Positions 1 through 7,549 of a stretch of DNA of 31,561 bases are shown here, piece after piece; within the stretch, counting starts at the first letter, position 1, and every line of letters starts with the position of its first letter. Source of the DNA: an uncultured Peptococcaceae bacterium (GTDB taxonomy: Bacteria; Bacillota; Peptococcia; Peptococcales; Peptococcaceae). The stretch covers positions 1-31,561 of the forward strand of contig CAKQDL010000018.1 of the NCBI GenBank assembly GCA_934229395.1, in the 5' to 3' direction. Under the pieces are notes generated by a model, which saw nothing but the letters and a program-made list of their open reading frames with translations, was not told the origin of the DNA and did not search any database. Both the position numbers and the translations under genes were made by a program.

Positions 1-77
1 GTTTTACCATGGTCAACGTGACCGATGGTACCAATGTTTACGTGTGGTTTTGTACGTTGATATTGTTCTTTTGCCAT
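1..77 (-). CDS. tuf: Elongation factor Tu, N-terminal fragment (cut by window edge)
   Basis: Read on the minus strand, the first 77 bases encode the start of EF-Tu: MAKEQYQRTKPHVNIG, followed by the P-loop region GHVDHGK. EF-Tu is the GTPase that delivers aminoacyl-tRNA to the ribosome. The ATG at 77-75 is preceded by a TAGGAGG ribosome binding site at 87-93. It lies 33 bp downstream of fusA, the usual last position of the str operon. Only about 25 codons are visible, so nothing can be said of the rest of the gene. Confidence 0.95.
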   Translation of the reverse strand, partial: MAKEQYQRTKPHVNIGTIGHVDHGK

Positions 78-110
78 TTAAAAATTCCTCCTAAATATAA
101 TTGGAATAAA

Positions 111-2189
111 TTATTTACCGTTGCGCTTAGAAATGATTTCTTCGGCAATGGATTTTGGAACTTCTTCAAAGTGGTCAGATTGCATGGTGTAAACACCGCG
201 ACCTTGGGTACGGGAACGAAGGTCAGTTGCATAACCAAACATTTCGGAAAGCGGAACAAAGCCACGAATGATTTGGGTGTTGTCAACAGCTTCCATACCT
301 TCGATACGGCCACGACGGGAGTTCAAGTCGCCCATTACGTCACCCATGTATTCTTCAGGAACGGTGATTTCAATCTTCATTACAGGTTCAAGGATAACAG
401 GATCTGCTTTGATAGCGCAGTTCTTGAATGCCATGGAACCAGCAACCTTAAACGCCATTTCAGAGGAGTCGACATCGTGGTAAGAACCGTCTACCAAGGT
501 AGCCTTGATATCTACAGTTTCATAACCAGCGAGGACACCTGTTTCCATAGCTTCTCTGATACCAGCTTCGATTGGGCTGATGTATTCTTTTGGAACAGCA
601 CCGCCGACAATCTTGCTTTCGAAGATAAAGCCGGAACCTGGTTCTAGCGGTTCAAGGTCGATAACAGCGTGACCGTATTGACCACGACCACCGGACTGAC
701 GTACGAATTTACCTTCGCCGTGAACAGCCTTGCGGATGGTTTCTTTGTAGGAAACGCGTGGTTTACCGATGTTAGCTTCTACGCCAAATTCTCTCTTGAG
801 ACGGTCAACGATGATGTCAAGGTGAAGTTCACCCATACCAGCGATGATGGTTTGACCAGTTTCTTCGTCGGTGTAAGCCTTGAAGGTTGGGTCTTCTTCA
901 GCAAGCTTAGCCAAAGCGATACCCATCTTGTCTTGGTCACCCTTAGAAGCAGGTTCAATAGCGATTTGGATAACAGGTTCTGGGAATTCCATGGATTCAA
1001 GAATGATAGGATTCTTTTCATCGCAGAGGGAGTCACCAGTACCAACGTCCTTAAGACCTACAGCAGCTGCGATATCACCAGCGTAAACCTTATCTACTTC
1101 TTTACGATGGTTAGCGTGCATCATTACGATACGGCTGATACGTTCGCGCTTGCCCTTGGTAGCGTTGTATACATAGCTACCGCTCTCGAGAGTACCGGAG
1201 TACACACGGAAGAAGGTAAGCTTACCAACGTAAGGGTCGGTCATAACCTTAAATGCAAGTGCAGAGAAAGGTTCTTCATCGCTAGGATGACGTTCGGATG
1301 GGGTACCATCTTCTAAGGTACCTTCGATAGCAGGAACGTCAACTGGGGATGGGCAGTAGTCAACAACAGCATCGAGAAGGAATTGAACGCCCTTGTTCTT
1401 AAAAGCAGAACCGCAAAGAACTGGAACAGTATCGTTTGCGATGGTAGCCTTGCGAATAGCCTTCTTCATTTCCTTAACGGTGAGGGTGCCTTCTTCAAAG
1501 AATTTTTCCATCAAATCTTCGTCGAGTTCAGCGATGTCTTCGAGAAGACTTTGATGCATTTCTTCAGCCTGTTCCTTAAGTTCTTCTGGGATTTCGATTT
1601 CTTCGTAGTTTACGAGCTCGGTACCTTCTAAGAACTTGTATGCCTTCATTTCAATAAGGTCAATAACACCGGAGAAGTTTTCTTCTGCGCCAATAGGAAG
1701 TTGCATGATGAGAGCGTGCGCACCGAGACGTTCCTTAATTTGACGGCAAACGTTCAAATAGTTTGCACCTGTACGGTCCATTTTATTAACGAAAGCAATA
1801 CGTGGAACATTGTAACGTACAGCTTGACGCCATACGGTTTCGGATTGAGGCTGAACACCAGCAACAGCACAGAATACAGCTACGGTAGAATCCAATACGC
1901 GCAAGGAGCGTTCTACTTCAACGGTAAAGTCTACGTGCCCTGGGGTGTCGATGATGTTTACGCGGTTACCCTTCCAAGTTGCAGTTGTAGCTGCAGAAGT
2001 AATGGTGATACCACGTTCTTGTTCTTGTTCCATCCAGTCCATGGTAGCTGCGCCATCATGAACTTCACCAATCTTGTGGGAACGGCCAGTATAATAAAGA
2101 ATACGTTCAGTAGTGGTAGTTTTACCTGCGTCAATGTGCGCCATAATACCAATATTACGGGTTTTTTCAAGCGAATATTCTCTTGCCAC
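111..2189 (-). CDS. fusA: Elongation factor G
   Basis: This is a 692-residue translational GTPase that moves tRNA and mRNA through the ribosome after peptide bond formation. The G1 motif AHIDAGKTTTTERIL is at residues 17-31, the switch II motif DTPGHVDF lies near residue 80, and the G4 motif NKMDRTGA near residue 134. The length is normal for bacterial EF-G. The start is GTG, set by AAGGAGG 7 nt upstream. It follows rpsG by 45 bp and precedes tuf, the standard str operon order, and is probably transcribed from the rpsL promoter near 3294-3322. I see no sign of a second copy or of truncation. Confidence 0.98.
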   Translation of the reverse strand: MAREYSLEKTRNIGIMAHIDAGKTTTTERILYYTGRSHKIGEVHDGAATMDWMEQEQERGITITSAATTATWKGNRVNIIDTPGHVDFTVEVERSLRVLDSTVAVFCAVAGVQPQSETVWRQAVRYNVPRIAFVNKMDRTGANYLNVCRQIKERLGAHALIMQLPIGAEENFSGVIDLIEMKAYKFLEGTELVNYEEIEIPEELKEQAEEMHQSLLEDIAELDEDLMEKFFEEGTLTVKEMKKAIRKATIANDTVPVLCGSAFKNKGVQFLLDAVVDYCPSPVDVPAIEGTLEDGTPSERHPSDEEPFSALAFKVMTDPYVGKLTFFRVYSGTLESGSYVYNATKGKRERISRIVMMHANHRKEVDKVYAGDIAAAVGLKDVGTGDSLCDEKNPIILESMEFPEPVIQIAIEPASKGDQDKMGIALAKLAEEDPTFKAYTDEETGQTIIAGMGELHLDIIVDRLKREFGVEANIGKPRVSYKETIRKAVHGEGKFVRQSGGRGQYGHAVIDLEPLEPGSGFIFESKIVGGAVPKEYISPIEAGIREAMETGVLAGYETVDIKATLVDGSYHDVDSSEMAFKVAGSMAFKNCAIKADPVILEPVMKIEITVPEEYMGDVMGDLNSRRGRIEGMEAVDNTQIIRGFVPLSEMFGYATDLRSRTQGRGVYTMQSDHFEEVPKSIAEEIISKRNGK

Positions 2190-2234
2190 TGATAATCCTC
2201 CTTAATAATATTATAATTTTGTTGTAGTTTAATC

Positions 2235-2705
2235 TTACCAACGGTAATGAGCGAAAGCCTTGTTTGCTTCTGCCATTCTGTGGGTTTCTTCTTTTTTCTT
2301 TACTGCGCCGCCGGTGTTGTTAGCAGCATCCATGATTTCATTTGCAAGACGCAAATCCATGGTTTTTTCACCACGCTTACGAGCAAAGCCAACCAACCAA
2401 CGCAAACCGAGAGTTTGACGGCGGTCTGCACGTACTTCGATTGGTACTTGATAGTTAGCACCACCAACACGACGTGCCTTTACTTCAAGTACAGGCATGA
2501 TGTTCTTCATTGCTTCTTCAAAAACTTCAATTGCTTCATTACCAGTTTTTTCAGCAACCATATCAAATGCGCTGTATACAATATGTTCAGCTGTACCCTT
2601 TTTACCATCAAGCATAACCTGGTTGATTAGCTTGGTTACTTGCTTGCTGTTGTAAATTGGATCAGCGAGTACTTCTCTCTTTGGAGCTTGTGCTTTTCTG
2701 GACAT
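2235..2705 (-). CDS. rpsG: Ribosomal protein S7
   Basis: This 156-residue protein is the primary binder of the 3' major domain of 16S rRNA and helps form the head of the 30S subunit. It carries the family hallmarks PIYNSKQVTKLINQVMLDGK near the N-terminus, then VGGANYQVPIEV and the RRQTLGLRWL segment. The length is normal. The ATG follows AGGAGG with suitable spacing. It lies 45 bp downstream of rpsL and 45 bp upstream of fusA. In other bacteria S7 can repress its own operon. I see no clear copy of its rRNA target in the short rpsL-rpsG gap. Confidence 0.98.
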   Translation of the reverse strand: MSRKAQAPKREVLADPIYNSKQVTKLINQVMLDGKKGTAEHIVYSAFDMVAEKTGNEAIEVFEEAMKNIMPVLEVKARRVGGANYQVPIEVRADRRQTLGLRWLVGFARKRGEKTMDLRLANEIMDAANNTGGAVKKKEETHRMAEANKAFAHYRW

Positions 2706-2750
2706 GAGGGCCTCCTTTCACTATTTAAACCATCCAGAGTTCGTTCCTAA

Positions 2751-3122
2751 TTACTTAGGACGCTTGGTACCGTACTTGGAACGGGATTGTCTACGATCGT
2801 TAACGCCTGCTGCGTCCAAGGTACCTCTAACGAGGTGATAACGAACACCAGGAAGATCACGAACTCTACCGCCACGAACGAGTACTACACTGTGTTCTTG
2901 AAGATTGTGACCAATCCCTGGAATATAAACAGTTACTTCAGTACCGTTAGTTAGACGTACACGTGCAACCTTACGAAGAGCTGAGTTAGGCTTCTTAGGG
3001 GTTGTGGTGTATACTCTGGTGCAAAGGCCTCTCTTTTGAGGGTTACTTTGCAGAGCAGGGGTAGTGGATTTTTTGCGACTGGATTGTCTCCCTTTGCTTA
3101 CCAATTGGTTAATTGTTGGCAT
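2751..3122 (-). CDS. rpsL: Ribosomal protein S12, with Arg at position 88
   Basis: This 123-residue protein of the 30S decoding centre controls reading accuracy. The two decoding loops are easy to find: TTTPKKPNSALRK contains the expected Lys43, while the second loop reads RGGRVRDLPGVRYH. Residue 88 is therefore Arg (codon CGT) where E. coli and most bacteria have Lys. Lys-to-Arg at this position is a known streptomycin-resistance change in other species. The rest of the protein is ordinary and the residue numbering matches E. coli without gaps up to this point. It is the first gene of the str operon, with AAGGAGGTGG upstream of the ATG and a strong promoter about 170 bp before it. Confidence 0.98.
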   Translation of the reverse strand: MPTINQLVSKGRQSSRKKSTTPALQSNPQKRGLCTRVYTTTPKKPNSALRKVARVRLTNGTEVTVYIPGIGHNLQEHSVVLVRGGRVRDLPGVRYHLVRGTLDAAGVNDRRQSRSKYGTKRPK

Positions 3123-3293
3123 ACTGCCACCTCCTTGTAAAATTTGATTTCGTCAATTCACAAAGCGCATGACTGCACGTGGATAATTCCTAGCGGCAGT
3201 ATGTTTCTTTGAATGTCTGTCTGACGACTCCCATGTTTGTGACTGCTAGGATTCCCTGCATTCGTTGGGACCCTTTCGACAAACACAAGATAG
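3123..3293 (-). promoter_or_regulatory. Structured 5' leader of the str operon
   Basis: Between the predicted transcription start (about 3287) and rpsL lie roughly 165 untranslated bases. A 7-bp long-range stem can form: GCTAGGA at 3245-3251 pairs with TCCTAGC at 3188-3194, with three further pairs (AGT/ACT) inside after a small bulge. It encloses about 50 nt. The length and closing stem fit a ribosomal-protein autoregulatory leader, but I do not recognise a known family. No convincing gene lies in this stretch. Confidence 0.4.
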
Positions 3294-3322
3294 ATAATAC
3301 CACGCCATTTCTCGCGTGTCAA
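3294..3322 (-). promoter_or_regulatory. Sigma-A promoter of the str operon
   Basis: On the minus strand TTGACA (3322-3317) is followed after exactly 17 bp by TATTAT (3299-3294). The -35 box is perfect, the -10 box is one base from consensus, and the spacing is optimal, as expected for a strong ribosomal-protein promoter. It lies about 170 bp upstream of rpsL. Confidence 0.85.
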
Positions 3323-3544
3323 TGCTTTTTGTAAAAATTTATATCCACGTTTCCACGTGTATCCTAATCCACGAACGCCCATCGTTGCGCGATTTATACA
3401 TAATTATGCTCCAATAATCACGATTTTATTCAGTTGTGTTCAATCGTTGTCATCTGTGGAATTTTCTCACTATTTGCCAAGGCTATGAAGCCAGGAGTGT
3501 CCAGCAGTCAGAACGAGCGCTTCCAGCTTTGTGTAAGACGCCTT

Positions 3545-3565
3545 GTGCGCGCAGATTTCGCGCAC
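3545..3565. repeat. Perfect 7-bp inverted repeat beside a terminator
   Basis: GTGCGCG and CGCGCAC form a perfect 7-bp stem around a 7-nt loop (CAGATTT). It lies immediately beyond the T-tract of the terminator at 3566-3605 when read on the minus strand. It has no T-run of its own in that direction. It might be a second stem slowing polymerase or a protein site. On the plus strand A6 follows, so it is not a standard terminator there either. The rest of the 3323-3544 stretch shows no gene. Confidence 0.5.
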
Positions 3566-3605
3566 AAAAAAGCCGGCGAACGAAGAGCGTTCTTCGTCTG
3601 CCAGC
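3566..3605 (-). terminator. Rho-independent terminator after the small membrane protein
   Basis: On the minus strand a GC-rich hairpin (GCTGGCAGACGAAG paired with CTTCGTTCGCCGGC, two internal mismatches) is followed by T6. It begins about 10 bp after the stop codon of the small gene at 3616. Confidence 0.85.
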
Positions 3606-3615
3606 TTAAACGATT

Positions 3616-3831
3616 CTATTTTACTGTATTATCCGCCAAGCGATTGATAGCCTTTGCCAAACGAGTGAAATCATCGTTGGCATCCTCTAGCGCTAAGTGC
3701 ATATCCTTCTTGCTTTCCACCAAGCTCTCTACCGATGCAGTCATATCCTGCACCTTTTTTTGATACAGAAAAATGGTGCCCAAGAGATATGCGATGACCA
3801 GGCTTATTAAAGCCGTCATCAAAAAGCCCAT
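3616..3831 (-). CDS. Small single-pass membrane protein with a coiled-coil tail, function unknown
   Basis: This 71-residue protein is not one I recognise. Residues 3-23 (FLMTALISLVIAYLLGTIFLY) form one membrane segment. The remaining 48 residues are charged and heptad-like (VQDMTASVESLVESKKDMHL, then FTRLAKAINRLA), suggesting a cytoplasmic coiled coil. I chose the ATG at 3831 because GAGGTG lies 6 nt upstream; an ATG 11 codons earlier has no ribosome binding site. The gene has its own promoter (TATAAT at 3883-3878) and its own terminator, so it is an independent unit between rpoC and rpsL. In many Firmicutes that position holds an L7Ae-like ribosomal protein gene instead. The anchor-plus-coil layout recalls DUF948-like small proteins, but this is only a resemblance. 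Confidence 0.7.
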   Translation of the reverse strand: MGFLMTALISLVIAYLLGTIFLYQKKVQDMTASVESLVESKKDMHLALEDANDDFTRLAKAINRLADNTVK

Positions 3832-3877
3832 GTCTTTCACCTCATTTAAATGAACTGTGTGCATTATTGCAAAATCT

Positions 3878-3907
3878 ATTATAGCACCTAGGTAAAGTTT
3901 TTGAAAA
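3878..3907 (-). promoter_or_regulatory. Probable promoter of the small membrane protein
   Basis: On the minus strand TATAAT (3883-3878) is preceded 17 bp upstream by TTCAAA, a weak -35 box. It lies about 47 bp before the chosen start at 3831 and downstream of the rpoC terminator. Confidence 0.6.
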
Positions 3908-3939
3908 GAACTATTTTACCGTTTTGCTCTCGCCCATAG

Positions 3940-3968
3940 AAAAAAGCCCCTGATTGCTCAGAGGCTTT
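3940..3968 (-). terminator. Rho-independent terminator of rpoB-rpoC
   Basis: On the minus strand AAAGCCTCTGA and TCAGGGGCTTT form an 11-bp stem with one mismatch and a GCAA tetraloop, running into T6. It begins about 20 bp after the rpoC stop. Confidence 0.9.
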
Positions 3969-3988
3969 CTATATTTATTCTATATTTA

Positions 3989-6900
3989 TTAGATGAACAC
4001 TGGTGGACGCTTTTCCTTGTCTTCCTTGGCTGCGCCTTCTCCCTCGTTAAGATTATCTGCGTCCAAGTTATATGGATTTTCGATGGTGTCTTCTTCAAGT
4101 TCAATCTTTCTATAGTGACGCATACCGGTACCAGCTGGAATGAGCTTCCCTAGAATAACGTTTTCCTTTAGACCAATGAGATAGTCGTTCTTCCCCTTGA
4201 GGGCAGAATCGGTAAGTACCTTGGTGGTTTCTTGGAAGGACGCTGCAGAAAGGAAGGAATCGGTGGCGAGGGCTGCCTTGGTGATACCGAGGAGCTGTAC
4301 TTCGCCAACTGCTGGGGTAAGTCCTTCTTTTTCAAGACGTTCGTTTTGTTCATCAAAGTCGATGATGTCGACTTGGCTACCTGCGAGGAAGTCGCTATCG
4401 CCAATGGATTCAATCTTCACCTTGCGCATCATTTGACGAACCATAACTTCGATGTGCTTATCGTTGATATCTACCCCCTGCAAACGGTATACCTTTTGTA
4501 CTTCGCGCAAGAGGTATTCTTGTACGCCTAGAGGTCCCTTGATAAGCAAAAGGTCTTGAGGGCTAATGGAACCTTCGGTGAGCTCTTGACCAGCTTCAAC
4601 GGTTTGACCGTCCATAACTGCCAAGTGTGCTGCGAACGGAATGGTGTAAGCGTGTGCTTCACCGCTTTCGGTGATTACGCTGACTTCGGTACGGCCCTTG
4701 TTTTCGCCAATAGATACACGGCCATCCACTTCACTGATGACGGCTTGACCCTTAGGACGACGTGCTTCAAACAATTCTTCGACACGAGGAAGACCCTGGG
4801 TGATGTCGCCGCCGGCAATACCACCGGTGTGGAAGGTACGCATGGTAAGCTGGGTCCCCGGTTCACCGATGGACTGAGCTGCTACGGTACCTACCGCTTC
4901 ACCTACGTCAACCAAGACGCCTGTTGCCAAGTTGCGGCCGTAGCACTTTGCGCATACGCCGTGACGGCTACGGCAGGTAAGTGCAGAGCGAATGCGCGCT
5001 TCCTTCACGCCTGCTGCTTCAAGGTCTTTGGCTTGAGCATCGGTGATATAATCGTTTCTATGTGCGAGCACTTCACCAGTTTCTGGGTGAATGAGATCTT
5101 CTGCAAGGTAACGGCCTGCCATACGTTCCCAAAGCGGTTCGATGGTTTCGGTGCCATTCATGATGGCACGAACAGTGAGGCCGCCTTCTGTGCCGCAATC
5201 AAGCTCACGAACAATCACGTCTTGAGCTACGTCTACAAGACGACGGGTGAGGTAACCAGAGTCGGCAGTACGGAGTGCGGTGTCGGCCAAACCTTTACGC
5301 GCACCGTGGGAGGAAATAAAGTATTCCAACACGGTAAGACCTTCGCGGAAGTTTGCCTTGATTGGCATTTCAATGGTTTTACCAGATGGGTCTGCCATCA
5401 GACCACGCATACCTGCGAGCTGACGAATCTGTTGGTTGTTACCACGGGCACCAGAAGTCGCCATCATGTTGATGGAGTTGAACTTGCCCAAGTTGGCCAA
5501 AAGTGCTGCCCCGATGTCGTCGGTGCACTTGGTCCATACTTCGATAACGAGCTTATAGCGTTCGTCGTCGGTAATAAGACCACGGCGGAATTTATTTTCG
5601 ATACGGTCTACCTTTGCTTCTGCATCGTCAAGAAGATCCTTCTTGCTTTCAGGAATAACCATATCCATGTAACCAATAGAAATGCCAGATTGAGTGGAGT
5701 ACTTGTAGCCTTGTGCCTTGATGCCGTCAAGCATGTTGGCGGTACCACTTGCACCGTATGCACGGAAGCAGGCGTCTACAATGTTACCAAGCTTTTTCTT
5801 ACCAACGGTTTCATTGACATAAGGTACCTTTTCTGGAATAACGCTGTTAAAAATGATACGACCAACGGTGGTTTCAATGATTTCGCCATTGTCCATACGC
5901 ACATGAATTGGTGCTTGAAGGTGAACAGCGCCAGCATCGTAAGCGAGCTGTGCTTCGTTTTTGGAGCTGAAGTACTTCCCGGCACCAAGAGCGCCTTCGC
6001 GGTCGATGGTCAAGTAATAGCTACCGAGCACCATGTCCTGGGTAGGAACGGTTACTGGGCGGCCATCCTTAGGGTTAAGGATGTTGTTTGCTGCAAGCAT
6101 GAGAATGCGCGCTTCTGCCTGTGCTTCGGTGGAAAGTGGCACGTGAACAGCCATCTGGTCACCGTCGAAGTCGGCGTTGTATGCAGTACAAGCCAATGGG
6201 TGAAGCTTAAGGGCACGACCTTCTACAAGGATTGGTTCAAATGCTTGAATACCAAGTCTGTGAAGGGTTGGTGCGCGGTTCAAAAGCACTGGGTGATCCT
6301 TGATAACGTCTTCAAGAACATCCCAAATAGCGTTGTCAAGGCGTTCTACCATGCGCTTTGCGCTCTTGATGTTGTGGGCAGTGCCATCTTCTAAGAGCTT
6401 ACGCATAACAAATGGCTTGAAGAGTTCTACGGCCATTTCCTTAGGAAGACCGCATTGATGCATCTTAAGCTCTGGGCCTACAACGATTACGCTACGGCCG
6501 GAGTAGTCAACACGCTTGCCAAGAAGGTTTTGACGGAAACGACCTTGCTTACCCTTGAGCATATCAGAAAGACTCTTGAGAGCACGGTTGCCAGGGCCTG
6601 TTACTGGACGGCCGCGGCGACCATTGTCGATGAGGGCGTCAACGGCTTCTTGAAGCATACGCTTTTCGTTGCGCACAATGATGTCTGGTGCACCAAGGTC
6701 TAAAAGACGCTTGAGACGGTTGTTGCGGTTTAATACACGACGATAGAGGTCGTTGAGGTCGCTGGTTGCGAAACGGCCACCATCGAGCTGTACCATTGGA
6801 CGGAGGTCTGGTGGAATAACAGGAAGTACATCCAAGACCATCCATGCTGGGTTGTTGCCAGAGGCACGCATGCCTTCAACAACTTCAAAGCGACGTACTG

Positions 6901-7519
6901 CCTTCACATGGCGTTGGCCGCTGGAATTCTTGATTTCTTCTTGAAGATCTGCGCTTAGCTTGTCAAGGTCGATGTCATCCAAAAGTTCCTTGGCAGCTTC
7001 TGCACCGATACCAGCGCGGAAGCGATTGCCATAGGTGGCTCTCGCTTCGCGGTATTCGTTTTCACTCAAGATTTGGTATTTGCTGAGTTCATCTACATCG
7101 CCTGGATCGATAACAATGTAGGAAACAAAGTAAATAACGCGTTCAAGCTGACGTGGGCTCATGTTGAGAATGAGGCCCATGCGGCTTGGGATACCCTTAA
7201 AGTACCAGATGTGGGTGCATGGTGCAGCCAATTCAATGTGACCCATACGTTCACGGCGCACCTTAGAACGAGTTACTTCTACACCGCAACGGTCGCAGAT
7301 AACGCCTTTAAAGCGCACACGCTTATACTTACCGCAGCTGCATTCCCAGTCCTTTGTAGGCCCAAAGATGCGCTCACAGAACAAACCGTCACGTTCTGGC
7401 TTGAGGGTTCTATAGTTGATTGTTTCAGGTTTTTTAACCTCGCCGGAGCTCCAGCTACGAATAGCTTCGGCACTGGCCAAATTTATCGAAATATGATCGA
7501 CTTTATTGATATTTCCCAA
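3989..7519 (-). CDS. rpoC: RNA polymerase beta' subunit
   Basis: This 1176-residue catalytic subunit of RNA polymerase begins with the zinc-ribbon region (CSCGKYKRVRFKGVICDRCG, residues about 60-79). The active-site motif NADFDGDQM is present, with the three Asp residues that hold the catalytic magnesium. Further on are the bridge-helix/trigger-loop segments and a second zinc-binding Cys set (CRSRHGVCAKCYG). The start is a TTG, fixed by GGGAG 8 nt upstream and by alignment of the N-terminus (DHISINLASAEAIRSWS). It lies 30 bp after rpoB and ends at a strong terminator. The C-terminus is charged (EGEGAAKEDKEKRPP). I see no frame disruption. Confidence 0.98.
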   Translation of the reverse strand: MGNINKVDHISINLASAEAIRSWSSGEVKKPETINYRTLKPERDGLFCERIFGPTKDWECSCGKYKRVRFKGVICDRCGVEVTRSKVRRERMGHIELAAPCTHIWYFKGIPSRMGLILNMSPRQLERVIYFVSYIVIDPGDVDELSKYQILSENEYREARATYGNRFRAGIGAEAAKELLDDIDLDKLSADLQEEIKNSSGQRHVKAVRRFEVVEGMRASGNNPAWMVLDVLPVIPPDLRPMVQLDGGRFATSDLNDLYRRVLNRNNRLKRLLDLGAPDIIVRNEKRMLQEAVDALIDNGRRGRPVTGPGNRALKSLSDMLKGKQGRFRQNLLGKRVDYSGRSVIVVGPELKMHQCGLPKEMAVELFKPFVMRKLLEDGTAHNIKSAKRMVERLDNAIWDVLEDVIKDHPVLLNRAPTLHRLGIQAFEPILVEGRALKLHPLACTAYNADFDGDQMAVHVPLSTEAQAEARILMLAANNILNPKDGRPVTVPTQDMVLGSYYLTIDREGALGAGKYFSSKNEAQLAYDAGAVHLQAPIHVRMDNGEIIETTVGRIIFNSVIPEKVPYVNETVGKKKLGNIVDACFRAYGASGTANMLDGIKAQGYKYSTQSGISIGYMDMVIPESKKDLLDDAEAKVDRIENKFRRGLITDDERYKLVIEVWTKCTDDIGAALLANLGKFNSINMMATSGARGNNQQIRQLAGMRGLMADPSGKTIEMPIKANFREGLTVLEYFISSHGARKGLADTALRTADSGYLTRRLVDVAQDVIVRELDCGTEGGLTVRAIMNGTETIEPLWERMAGRYLAEDLIHPETGEVLAHRNDYITDAQAKDLEAAGVKEARIRSALTCRSRHGVCAKCYGRNLATGVLVDVGEAVGTVAAQSIGEPGTQLTMRTFHTGGIAGGDITQGLPRVEELFEARRPKGQAVISEVDGRVSIGENKGRTEVSVITESGEAHAYTIPFAAHLAVMDGQTVEAGQELTEGSISPQDLLLIKGPLGVQEYLLREVQKVYRLQGVDINDKHIEVMVRQMMRKVKIESIGDSDFLAGSQVDIIDFDEQNERLEKEGLTPAVGEVQLLGITKAALATDSFLSAASFQETTKVLTDSALKGKNDYLIGLKENVILGKLIPAGTGMRHYRKIELEEDTIENPYNLDADNLNEGEGAAKEDKEKRPPVFI

Positions 7520-7549
7520 AAGAGACGCTCCCTTCTTATTCGAACGGCA

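Noticed and set aside
3158..3382. A 74-codon minus-strand open frame upstream of rpsL
   Set aside because: It covers the rpsL promoter and leader, has no family resemblance and no good ribosome binding site.
4556..6394. A 612-codon plus-strand open frame opposite rpoC
   Set aside because: It is the antisense shadow of the conserved rpoC gene; the Cys/His/Thr-rich translation matches no protein family.
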